Part shown: positions 57,465 to 64,000 of the stretch, one piece after another | Numbering within the stretch: the first letter of the stretch is position 1 | Layout of the letters: the number at the start of each line of letters is the position of its first letter | NCBI RefSeq assembly: GCF_038622445.1 | Contig: NZ_CP152019.1 | Coordinates: forward strand, 3,818,501 to 3,882,500 | Reading direction: 5' to 3' | Origin: Sporosarcina sp. FSL K6-1522 | GTDB lineage: Bacteria > Bacillota > Bacilli > Bacillales_A > Planococcaceae | DNA: 64,000 nt | Program-made: the position numbers and the translations under genes | Notes under the pieces: model-generated | Told to the model about the DNA's origin: nothing | Databases searched by the model: none | Seen by the model: only the letters and a program-made list of their open reading frames with translations

Positions 57465-57521
57465 AGCATTGTTAGTGGAATTCTTTAGTTCAGTTTATCT
57501 AGCAGCAGCCGCCCCCCCCAC

Positions 57522-57550
57522 TTGACAGAAGGTTCAGAAAGATATATAAT
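57522..57550 (+). promoter_or_regulatory. Consensus sigma-A promoter of the small peptide gene
   Basis: Perfect TTGACA (57522-57527) and perfect TATAAT (57545-57550) with the optimal 17-bp spacing, directly after an 8-base C run. The transcription start should be near 57557, just ahead of a strong ribosome site. Confidence 0.92.
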
Positions 57551-57572
57551 TACTCCGAGGAGTGATATAGCC

Positions 57573-57644
57573 ATGTATAAACGCCTAAAACGGAAACTGT
57601 TGAAACGGCTAAATGGCATACTCGGTAGAAAAACAATCGCTTAA
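57573..57644 (+). CDS. 23-residue basic amphipathic peptide, free-standing gene
   Basis: ATG at 57573 is preceded by CCGAGGAGTG (8-nt spacing) and a perfect promoter, and the stop is followed 8 nt later by a terminator, so this is a complete gene. The product starts MYKRLKRKLLKR and ends ILGRKTIA: ten Lys/Arg, no acidic residue, with Leu/Ile on one face of a helix. I do not recognise a family. It could bind membranes or nucleic acid, or be a toxin-like peptide; a leader-peptide attenuator for rpoY-rnjA is an alternative since the terminator lies between. Confidence 0.75.
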   Translation: MYKRLKRKLLKRLNGILGRKTIA

Positions 57645-57652
57645 TTATACTA

Positions 57653-57688
57653 GCTCACCATGATAATTGGTGGGCTTTTCTTTATTTT
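57653..57688 (+). terminator. Terminator of the small peptide gene
   Basis: Stem GCTCACCA/TGGTGGGC (one G-T pair), 7-nt loop, then TTTTCTTTATTTT. It separates the peptide gene from rpoY. Confidence 0.93.
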
Positions 57689-57752
57689 AAATAAATGTCG
57701 TGCTACTATAGAGAGAATGAGTTCAAACTGAACGTAAAAAGGAGAGCATATT

Positions 57753-57962
57753 ATGATTTACAAAGTCTATTACCAAGAAAACATGCTTCAAGTACCCGTC
57801 CGCGAAAATACGCAAAGCATGTACGTCGAAGCGGACTCGGAAAGATCTGTCCGCAAGAAGTTGAGCGATCGTCAGTACAATATTGAATACATCCAACTTC
57901 TTGAAGGGCAACATCTTGAACACGAGCAAGCTGCACCTTCTTTCAAGCTCGAGCAGGTCTGA
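57753..57962 (+). CDS. rpoY: RpoY, RNA polymerase epsilon subunit (YkzG)
   Basis: 69-residue protein starting MIYKVYYQ, with [20 protein letters not shown] and [11 protein letters not shown], matching the DUF1447/RpoY family: a small RNA polymerase subunit resembling phage Gp2 in fold. AAAGGAGAG ribosome site. It is 4 bp before rnjA, the conserved pair. Confidence 0.95.
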   Translation: MIYKVYYQENMLQVPVRENTQSMYVEADSERSVRKKLSDRQYNIEYIQLLEGQHLEHEQAAPSFKLEQV

Positions 57963-57966
57963 CACT

Positions 57967-59634
57967 ATGAAATCTATTAAAAACAATGAAACAGCGGTTT
58001 TCGCATTAGGCGGACTAGGCGAGATCGGTAAAAACACATACGGCGTACAATTCCAAGATGAGATTATCCTCATTGACGCTGGTATTAAATTCCCAGAAGA
58101 CGAGTTACTCGGAATCGATTACGTCATTCCGGATTACACGTACCTTGAACGCAATGCCGATAAAATCAAAGGCCTTTTCGTCACACATGGCCACGAAGAC
58201 CACATCGGTGGAATCCCCTACTTATTAAGGAAGATTAACGTTCCTGTATACGGTGGAAAACTTGCACTGGGACTACTGCGAAACAAATTGGAAGAACACG
58301 GGCTATTGCGCACAACAAAAATGATTCCCATCGATGAAGATGATGTCATTAAGTTTCGTAAAACGTCCGTGTCGTTTTTCCGCACGACACATAGTATTCC
58401 AGATGCATTTGGCGTCGTCGTCAAAACACCATCTGGCAATATCGTCCACACAGGGGATTTCAAGTTTGACTTCACACCTGTTGGCGAACCTGCAAACTTA
58501 ACCAAAATGGCGAAGATTGGTAGCGACGGTGTGCTTTGTTTACTATCCGATAGTACAAACGCTGAAGTACCAAACTTCACAATGTCCGAACGTAAAGTTG
58601 GCGACAGTCTGAATGAGATTTTCCGAAAAGTAGAAGGTCGTATCATCTTTGCGACGTTCGCTTCGAATATCCACAGACTTCAGCAAGTCATCGAAGCAGC
58701 TGAGCAGTTTGGCCGTAAAATCGCTGTGTTCGGACGCAGTATGGATAATGCAATTACAATCGGTCGTGAACTCGGGTATATTAACGCCCCGAAAGAACTG
58801 TTTGTAGATACCCAGTCGCTTAATCGACTCCCTGCAAACGAAGTCATGATTCTTTGTACAGGAAGCCAAGGAGAACCGATGGCAGCACTTTCACGTATTG
58901 CCAACGGGACCCACCGCCAAGTACAAATTCACCCTGGCGATACGGTCATTTTCTCATCTTCTCCAATCCCTGGAAATACGCTTAGCGTAAACAAAGCAAT
59001 CAACGCATTGTTCCGTGCAGGCGCTGAAGTATTACACGGCTCTTTGAATAATATCCATACATCAGGACATGGCTCACAAGAAGAACAAAAGCTGATGCTA
59101 CGATTGATCAAACCGAAATTCTTCATGCCGATACACGGTGAATACCGGATGCAGAAAATGCATACAAATCTCGCTGTCGATTGTGATGTACCGCGGGAAA
59201 ACACTTTCATCATGGGCAACGGTGACGTACTCGCACTGACACAAGACGAAGCAAGACTTGCGGGACGTATTCCTTCTGGCGATGTCTACATTGATGGAAG
59301 TGGAATCGGCGACATCGGTAATGTCGTACTACGAGATCGCAGAATCCTATCAGAGGACGGACTAGTCATTGTCGTTGCAACTGTCGATAAAAAACGCAAT
59401 CGCATCGTTTCCGGGCCTGATATCATTTCACGCGGCTTTGTCTATATGCGCGAATCAGGCACAATGATTCACGAAGCACAACAAGTACTATCTAAGCAAA
59501 TGCAACGTAAACTAAACAATTCTCCAGACGACATCGCAGCACTAAAAAGCGAAGTCGTAGACGTCTTAGGACCTTACCTATATGACAAAACAAAACGTAA
59601 ACCAATGGTGCTCCCTGTCATCATGGAAGTATAA
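57967..59634 (+). CDS. rnjA: Ribonuclease J1
   Basis: 555-residue metallo-beta-lactamase/beta-CASP nuclease with 5'-3' exonuclease and endonuclease activity, the key 5' exonuclease of Bacillales. Zinc motif HGHEDHIGG (74-82), further His in TTHSIPD and HTGDFKFD, and the C-terminal domain. The frame is open 28 codons upstream inside rpo[17 protein letters not shown] at 57967 is the proper start. Confidence 0.97.
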   Translation: MKSIKNNETAVFALGGLGEIGKNTYGVQFQDEIILIDAGIKFPEDELLGIDYVIPDYTYLERNADKIKGLFVTHGHEDHIGGIPYLLRKINVPVYGGKLALGLLRNKLEEHGLLRTTKMIPIDEDDVIKFRKTSVSFFRTTHSIPDAFGVVVKTPSGNIVHTGDFKFDFTPVGEPANLTKMAKIGSDGVLCLLSDSTNAEVPNFTMSERKVGDSLNEIFRKVEGRIIFATFASNIHRLQQVIEAAEQFGRKIAVFGRSMDNAITIGRELGYINAPKELFVDTQSLNRLPANEVMILCTGSQGEPMAALSRIANGTHRQVQIHPGDTVIFSSSPIPGNTLSVNKAINALFRAGAEVLHGSLNNIHTSGHGSQEEQKLMLRLIKPKFFMPIHGEYRMQKMHTNLAVDCDVPRENTFIMGNGDVLALTQDEARLAGRIPSGDVYIDGSGIGDIGNVVLRDRRILSEDGLVIVVATVDKKRNRIVSGPDIISRGFVYMRESGTMIHEAQQVLSKQMQRKLNNSPDDIAALKSEVVDVLGPYLYDKTKRKPMVLPVIMEV

Positions 59635-59641
59635 AAATCCA

Positions 59642-59754
59642 ACTTGGCTCCTGCCGAGTCCAGTTGAAGCCTCCGGCGGATGTCACAGATTTTTAGAGAA
59701 GCTTTTCTAGTAAACTTGAAAAAATCTGGACGCAATTACGCCGAGGCGTAATTG
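59642..59754 (+). repeat. Family A structured repeat, copy A6
   Basis: Short copy (about 115 bp) after rnjA. A reduced outer stem (CAACTTGGC with GCCGAGT...AGTTG), linker CCTCCGGCGGATGTCACAG, CAGATTTTT/AAAAATCTG stem, terminal hairpin CAATTACGCC/GGCGTAATTG (59733-59754). Unlike the other five it points at a terminator and a convergent gene, not at a start codon. Confidence 0.9.
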
Positions 59755-59760
59755 ATTAAG

Positions 59761-59806
59761 AAAATCCCGTACTGCTTATTCATCATAAGCAATACGGGAT
59801 TTTTAG
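59761..59806. terminator. Bidirectional terminator between rnjA and ktrC
   Basis: Stem AAAATCCCGTACTGCTTA with its complement (one mismatch), A and T runs on both sides. Confidence 0.93.
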
Positions 59807-59807
59807 T

Positions 59808-60467
59808 TTAATGAAGAGCTTTCTTTTCAAAACGGTGAATGTCTATATCTGAACCAATCACAATCAGAATATCTTCATGCTGAATTTTCTCGATCGCCTG
59901 TGGTGACACTAAAATTTGTTTTCCGCGTTTAATCGCAACAATATTGACCCCAAACTTCGCTCGAATATTCAAGTCAATCAAAGTATAGCCAGCCAACTTT
60001 TCATTGGCCTGAATTTCCACGATTGAGTACTCATCCGATAGCTCCAGATAATCGAGAATATTATTCGACACCATATTATTCGCAATGCGAATCCCCATAT
60101 CCCGCTCTGGATGGACAACATGATCCGCACCAATCTTCTGCAACACTTTGGCATGATAATCATTTTGCGCCTTCACAGTAATCTTCTTGACACCAATTTC
60201 TTTTAACATAAGCGTCGTCAAAATACTTGCTTGGATATTCTCACCGATTGCGATGACAACATGCTCAAAATTTCGAATACCTAGTGAGCGCAAAACCGAC
60301 TCGTCTGTCGTATCAGCCGCCACTGCTTGCGTTGCGATTTGTGCAAAATCATCCACCCGTTCAGGTGAAATATCGATTGCCATAACATCCGCACCAAGTT
60401 CAACCAATTCCCTCACAATACTACCGCCAAAACGGCCAAGCCCAATGACAACAAATTCTTTTTTCAT
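59808..60467 (-). CDS. ktrC: KtrC/TrkA-type potassium channel RCK subunit
   Basis: 219-residue cytosolic gating subunit of a Ktr potassium uptake system. RCK_N Rossmann domain with GLGRFGGS (9-16) and the acidic Asp36-type ribose ligand in AIDISPER, and an RCK_C domain (about 135-219) that binds c-di-AMP in B. subtilis and S. aureus homologues. Position next to rnjA matches B. subtilis ktrC. The membrane partner KtrD is not in the window. Confidence 0.93.
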   Translation of the reverse strand: MKKEFVVIGLGRFGGSIVRELVELGADVMAIDISPERVDDFAQIATQAVAADTTDESVLRSLGIRNFEHVVIAIGENIQASILTTLMLKEIGVKKITVKAQNDYHAKVLQKIGADHVVHPERDMGIRIANNMVSNNILDYLELSDEYSIVEIQANEKLAGYTLIDLNIRAKFGVNIVAIKRGKQILVSPQAIEKIQHEDILIVIGSDIDIHRFEKKALH

Positions 60468-60598
60468 ACAGAACTCTCCCCAATCCGCTTAATGGATGCG
60501 AATAGTGTACCACACCCTCCCCTCACTTTGACTACCCGGAGACTTCATTCCTCTTTAATAAAGCCCGATTTGCCAATAATGCGCAATCGGGCGGAAAA

Positions 60599-61054
60599 TT
60601 AGTCTTCTTTTTTCATTTCATCCAACACACGATTGACGCGCTTTTCAAGCATTTTCATGCCGCCGCCCCCTGCTTGGAAATGACGAAGCTGTCCATCTTT
60701 ATCAAACACGTAGTACGCCGGAACATACTGGTTATCAAATTTGTCCGTTAGCTTCGCTTCACTATCTACAAAAATCGGTTGCGTAATGTCATGCTCGGCT
60801 GCAACAGCTGTAATTTGTTCCATATCTAAGTCGTCTTCAGAACGTGGCATATGGACTGCGACAACATTTAAGTCTTCTTTATAACGGTCTCTAAATGCAT
60901 TGACTTCCGGCATTGCTTCCTTACACAGATGGCAACTCACTGACCAGAAGTGGATAAGCGTTGGCTTTTCTCCAACTAATTGCGCTTTTGTTTGTTCTCC
61001 GTTCAACCATGCTGTTGCACCATCAAGTTCAGGCATTTGTTCGCGTAATTTCAT
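60599..61054 (-). CDS. ykuV: YkuV-type thiol-disulfide oxidoreductase
   Basis: 151-residue cytosolic thioredoxin-fold protein. MKLREQMPELDGATAWLNG at the start, and redox motif WSVSCHLC (Cys41, Cys44) followed by KEAMPEVN, as in B. subtilis YkuV, which has thioredoxin-like activity. The start at 61054 has GAGGAGGAA upstream; 8 codons upstream in frame are ribosome-site sequence. Downstream of the peroxiredoxin ykuU as in B. subtilis, suggesting it reduces that enzyme or shares its stress role. Confidence 0.94.
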   Translation of the reverse strand: MKLREQMPELDGATAWLNGEQTKAQLVGEKPTLIHFWSVSCHLCKEAMPEVNAFRDRYKEDLNVVAVHMPRSEDDLDMEQITAVAAEHDITQPIFVDSEAKLTDKFDNQYVPAYYVFDKDGQLRHFQAGGGGMKMLEKRVNRVLDEMKKED

Positions 61055-61079
61055 ACGTAGTTCCTCCTCAATTTTCAAA

Positions 61080-61113
61080 AAATCCCCACTGCGTAGTATA
61101 TGCGTGGGGATTT
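61080..61113 (-). terminator. Terminator or attenuator between ykuU and ykuV
   Basis: Stem AAATCCCCAC/GTGGGGATTT with a 14-nt loop, then a T run leading straight into the ykuV ribosome site. Partial read-through would set a ykuU:ykuV ratio. Confidence 0.85.
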
Positions 61114-61126
61114 GGATTGGTAAAAA

Positions 61127-61669
61127 TTATAGTGTCTTCTGACCCGGTCTCCAGTTAGCTGGGCAAAGTCCGCCAGTTTGAAGCGCTTGAAGTACACGTA
61201 GTGTTTCATCCACGTCACGACCAATATTGTTGTGGAATACAGTTTGATATTGTAGTTCACCTTCAGGGTTGATGATGAATAGACCGCGTAGTGCAATCCC
61301 TTCTTCTTCAATTAACACACCGTATTCACGTGAAACTTGGTGATTTGTATCTGCTGCAAGTGGATATTTCAGTTGCTCAAGACCATTGTCTTTACGAGCT
61401 GTATTGATCCATGCTAGGTGCGTATGGATTGTATCCGTAGATACACCGATAATTTCTGCATCAAGGTCTTCGAACTCATCGTAACGGTCAGACATTGCTG
61501 TAATTTCAGTTGGGCATACGAATGTGAAATCCATTGGATAGAAGAACAATACTGTCCATTTATCTTCTTTCATGTTCTCTGCAAGGCTTACTTTACCAAA
61601 TGATTTATCTGCTAATACTGCGTCCATTGTAAAATCCGGAGCTTGTTTACCTACCATACGTTCAGCCAT
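61127..61669 (-). CDS. ykuU: 2-Cys peroxiredoxin (AhpC/TSA family, YkuU)
   Basis: 180-residue typical 2-Cys peroxiredoxin. Peroxidatic Cys52 in DFTFVCPTE and resolving Cys169 in GGLCPANW. Reduces hydrogen and organic peroxides. The frame opens 48 codons earlier, but MAERMVGKQAPDF at 61669 behind GGAGGG is the family start. A sigma-A promoter and a PerR/Fur-like palindrome lie upstream. Confidence 0.95.
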   Translation of the reverse strand: MAERMVGKQAPDFTMDAVLADKSFGKVSLAENMKEDKWTVLFFYPMDFTFVCPTEITAMSDRYDEFEDLDAEIIGVSTDTIHTHLAWINTARKDNGLEQLKYPLAADTNHQVSREYGVLIEEEGIALRGLFIINPEGELQYQTVFHNNIGRDVDETLRVLQALQTGGLCPANWRPGQKTL

Positions 61670-61773
61670 TGAATAATCCCTCCAAAATATCTTTTGTGCT
61701 CGAATCATCATCCGGCACAATCCTTCCTTAGAATAGCAAATAGGCCACCCTATTTCAATTAGAGCGGCCAGAT

Positions 61774-61841
61774 ATTTTAGATTTTTCATTACTTTTTGTC
61801 GAATTAATGACAAAAAAGTCGTTTCTTTATAAATATTATCT
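61774..61841 (-). promoter_or_regulatory. ykuU promoter with PerR/Fur-like palindrome
   Basis: Minus strand TCGACA (61797-61802) and TAAAAT (61774-61779), 17 bp apart. Upstream at 61827-61841 AGATAATATTTATAA matches the 7-1-7 PerR/Fur box at 11 of 14 positions. PerR control of a peroxiredoxin would make sense; the site lies upstream of -35, so the effect is unproven. Confidence 0.45.
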
Positions 61842-61867
61842 ATTGATAGTTAGTCATATCGCTTTCA

Positions 61868-62191
61868 TTAGTCGCAATTGGAAGGCTTTGCCGGCCTCGC
61901 TAAACAATACTCACAATTCGGATCGCTGCATGACGGTTCTCGCCATTCGTCGCATGTCGGACAAAAGACGGAATCATGTTCATCATTATAGTCGAGTGGG
62001 TCGAGGCAAACTCGACAGTGATTGGCTAATTCATGTAATTTACGGATTTTTCCATTATTCATGAGGAATGTACCTTCGATTGCTTTTCTATCTGTTTGCA
62101 AACCATCAATCATATCCCAACTTAACCCTAGGTCTTCCATCGTCCATTTACGCTCATCTGGATCCATAAAAAAAACTTTCTTATTGCCCAA
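61868..62191 (-). CDS. Hypothetical zinc-ribbon protein
   Basis: 107-residue acidic protein I do not recognise. The C-terminal half has the Cys pattern CRVC - CPTC - CSDPNC - C (seven Cys plus His residues), fitting one zinc ribbon and a second small metal knuckle. The N-terminus (MGNKKVFFMDPDERKW) has no known motif. Start TTG at 62191 behind GGAGGGG. Same strand as ykuU, upstream of its promoter. Confidence 0.72.
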   Translation of the reverse strand: MGNKKVFFMDPDERKWTMEDLGLSWDMIDGLQTDRKAIEGTFLMNNGKIRKLHELANHCRVCLDPLDYNDEHDSVFCPTCDEWREPSCSDPNCEYCLARPAKPSNCD

Positions 62192-62425
62192 TCGTACCCC
62201 TCCTTTATTCGCTATATTGTACCATGAAAAGCCAAAAATTCAATTACTGATACCTCTCTTTCTTCTATAGATAGGCCCCTTTTATCTACTTGCAAGTGAC
62301 CATTTATTTTTCCAAAAAAATAATGCTTGATTTTTAGAAGATATTTCGTATAATTAAAAAGGTTTTTAGTAAACTTAGAGTATAGTATTAATAAACTTCC
62401 AGCTATCCAGGTGAGGAGGAATATC

Positions 62426-62968
62426 ATGGAAATCGGACGAAAAATTAAAAGCCTGCGACTGAAAAAAGGACTGACGCAGGAAGAGCTTGGTGAACGCACC
62501 GATTTGACAAAGGGACATATTTCACAATTGGAACGTGATCTCAACTCCCCTTCCATCGAAACGCTTTTTGCACTCTTAGAAGTCCTGGGCACAACCCCAA
62601 AAGAGTTTTTCGATGAACCAAAGAAAAATGTAAAAGTTGTCTATTCAACTGACGATCAAACGATCTATACGGATGACGACTTACAATACAGTATTCGTTG
62701 GCTCGTACCAAGGTCCAATGAAAATGAGATGGAACCCGTTCATATCATTTTTCATAAGCATGGAGAATTCAAGAAATTTGAGCCTTCCCTGGCCGAAACA
62801 TTCATTTATGTCTTAAAAGGCAAAATCACGATTGAAATCGGAGATACTCAGTACAGCGCCTCTCAAGGAGATGCTGCCTATTACGATGCCTCAGAGCATC
62901 ATCGCTTATCCAATGCGCATAGCGGAACGAGTGAACTACTTCTCGTCGCCACTGAATCGTATTTGTAA
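62426..62968 (+). CDS. puuR: XRE-family regulator with cupin domain (PuuR-like)
   Basis: 180-residue repressor-type protein: N-terminal HTH (about 1-60, with LTQEELGERTDLTKGHISQLER) and C-terminal cupin (about 105-178). This architecture with a potA gene next to it is the usual local regulator of polyamine transport in Firmicutes, so spermidine or putrescine is the likely effector. ATG at 62426 behind GAGGAGG. An array of eight 10-bp boxes lies between it and potA. Confidence 0.87.
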   Translation: MEIGRKIKSLRLKKGLTQEELGERTDLTKGHISQLERDLNSPSIETLFALLEVLGTTPKEFFDEPKKNVKVVYSTDDQTIYTDDDLQYSIRWLVPRSNENEMEPVHIIFHKHGEFKKFEPSLAETFIYVLKGKITIEIGDTQYSASQGDAAYYDASEHHRLSNAHSGTSELLLVATESYL

Positions 62969-62982
62969 AGACATAGGGAGTC

Positions 62983-63139
62983 TTTGCGCGGTTCAAACAG
63001 ACTTTTGCGCGGTCAGCGGCAGTCTTTGCGCGGTTCGAACGGACTTTTGCGCGGTCGGCGGCAGTCTTTGCGCGGTTCGAACAGATTTTTGCGCGGTCGG
63101 CGGCAGTCTTTGCGCGGTTCGAACAGACTTTTGCGCGGT
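62983..63139. repeat. Eight TTTGCGCGGT boxes at exact 21-bp period
   Basis: Decamers TTTGCGCGGT start at 62983, 63004, 63025, 63046, 63067, 63088, 63109 and 63130, all identical and exactly 21 bp apart. Spacers alternate, giving a 42-bp higher-order unit (box-TCGAACAGACT-box-CGGCGGCAGTC). The array lies in the 236-bp gap between the puuR-like gene and potA. 21 bp is two DNA turns, so all boxes face one side of the helix. Confidence 0.95.
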
Positions 63140-63204
63140 CACAAGCATCTTAAAATATAATATCTTCACAAAAAATAGCCTGACATTACTAAAGGAGGGT
63201 CCAT

Positions 63205-64000
63205 ATGACGACTCAACCAATTATCCGCTTTGAAAACATTACAAAAAAATATGATGATAATACAACTGTGCTCGATGGTGTTTCTTTTGAAATGGAGCGT
63301 GGCAAATTTTATACACTACTCGGTCCATCCGGCTGCGGGAAAACAACGATTCTTCGCCTGATTGCTGGTTTTAGTGAAGCGACCGAGGGACAAATCTTTT
63401 TCAACGGTAAAAAAATTAATGATGTCCCCGCAAATGAACGTCAAGTGAACACCGTTTTTCAAGATTATGCGCTTTTTCCCCATTTGAACGTCTTTGAAAA
63501 TGTCGCATTTGGCTTACGCATCAAAAAAGTCAAGCAACCTGAAGTCACACGTCGCGTCCATGAAGCATTGAAATTCGTCAATCTCGAAGGCTATGAAAAG
63601 AGAGAAATCTCCGAAATGTCGGGTGGTCAACGCCAGCGCGTTGCTATCGCTCGTGCCATCATCAATGACCCAGAAGTGATTTTACTCGATGAACCACTTT
63701 CCGCACTCGATTTAAAATTGCGTTCTGAAATGCAATATGAGTTGCGCGAATTGCAACAACGCCTTGGTAAAACCTTCGTTTTCGTTACACATGACCAAGA
63801 AGAAGCGCTCGCTATGTCCGATGAAATATTCGTCATGAACGGTGGAAAAATTCAACAATCCGGTACACCACTCGATATTTACGACGAACCCATTAACCGT
63901 TTCGTCGCCGATTTCATTGGTGAATCGAACATCGTTCCCGGTGTCATGATTGAAGACTATGTTGTGCAATTTACCGGCAAAACATTCGAATGTGTTGACC
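63205..64000 (+). CDS. potA: PotA, spermidine/putrescine ABC transporter ATPase (partial)
   Basis: First 265 codons; the gene runs off the right edge. ABC ATPase with Walker [10 protein letters not shown] (40-48), Q-loop VFQDY (84-88), signature MSGGQ (138-142), Walker B VILLDEP (158-164) and H-loop THD (195-197), followed by the start of the TOBE-type domain. The sequence and the PuuR-like gene upstream favour polyamine over iron or sulfate import. Ideal AAAGGAGGG ribosome site. Confidence 0.93.
   Translation, partial: MTTQPIIRFENITKKYDDNTTVLDGVSFEMERGKFYTLLGPSGCGKTTILRLIAGFSEATEGQIFFNGKKINDVPANERQVNTVFQDYALFPHLNVFENVAFGLRIKKVKQPEVTRRVHEALKFVNLEGYEKREISEMSGGQRQRVAIARAIINDPEVILLDEPLSALDLKLRSEMQYELRELQQRLGKTFVFVTHDQEEALAMSDEIFVMNGGKIQQSGTPLDIYDEPINRFVADFIGESNIVPGVMIEDYVVQFTGKTFECVD

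Noticed and set aside
57330..57520. Possible riboswitch ahead of rpoY-rnjA
   Set aside because: I could not match the hairpin to any known riboswitch, and the peptide gene with its own promoter and terminator lies between it and rpoY.
62983..63139. CRISPR array
   Set aside because: Repeat is only 10 bp with 11-bp spacers and the spacers are near-identical in alternation; no cas genes nearby.
62832..63233. Open frame through the 21-bp array (repeating SLCAV-RTDFCAV units)
   Set aside because: It starts inside the puuR-like gene without a ribosome site; the frame is open only because 21 bp is a multiple of 3, and the opposite strand is open for the same reason.

Overview
The window reads as chromosomal core DNA of a low-GC, endospore-forming member of the Bacillales, most likely Planococcaceae (Sporosarcina-like). 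This is inferred from gene content (spoVD, ylbJ, ylbF, bshC, caa3 oxidase, RNase J1) and from gene order, which follows the Bacillus subtilis murD-mraZ / ylb / cta / pycA / yla / ykt / pdh / rnjA / ktrC / ykuUV stretch. No phage, transposase, CRISPR array, rRNA or tRNA was seen.

Layout. 1-7.2 kb (minus): division and cell wall cluster mraZ-rsmH-ftsL-pbpB-spoVD-mraY-murD(partial), with murE missing from its usual place. 7.4-15.9 kb (minus): bshC, a DUF3397 protein, a ketopantoate reductase, a biotin-dependent acyl-CoA carboxylase in three genes, a crotonase, rpmF and ylbN. 16-28.1 kb: tmcAL, ylbL, ylbJ, coaD, rsmD, ylbG, a GDPD-like protein, ylbF, an orphan Mur ligase, an ACT-less aspartokinase and a CAP protein. 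28.4-37.9 kb: a YugN-like protein, an AI-2E family permease, then ctaM/ctaG, ctaCDEF, ctaB and ctaA, which together build and heme-load the caa3 oxidase. 38-47 kb: pycA, ftsW, ylaN, ylaL-like, ylaI, ylaH, typA, ylaF. 47-57.3 kb: suhB/yktC, yktB, yktA, an FMN oxygenase, pdhABCD, ykyA, def. 57.3-64 kb: a tiny free-standing peptide gene, rpoY-rnjA, ktrC, ykuU-ykuV, a Zn-ribbon protein, and a puuR-like regulator with the start of potA.

How the genes work together. The dcw genes make lipid-linked peptidoglycan precursors and the septal synthases. pycA and pdhABCD feed oxaloacetate and acetyl-CoA into central metabolism, and the cta genes provide the terminal oxidase. rpmF, ylbN, rsmD, rsmH, tmcAL, def, typA, rnjA and rpoY serve translation and RNA metabolism.

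Most unusual content. (1) Six copies of a 115-315 bp intergenic element (family A) with a nearly invariant linker and stems that show compensatory base changes; five copies point the same end at a downstream start codon. Two other repeat families (B and C) occur alone and nested inside A copies. (2) A complete miniature transcription unit (consensus promoter, strong RBS, 23-codon basic peptide, terminator) between def and rpoY. (3) Eight perfect TTTGCGCGGT boxes at exact 21-bp spacing between the puuR-like gene and potA. (4) An orphan Mur ligase with the DAP-type DNPR motif beside a catalytic-domain-only aspartokinase, while murE is absent from the dcw cluster. Names and functions were assigned by reading the translations and by synteny; no database search was run.
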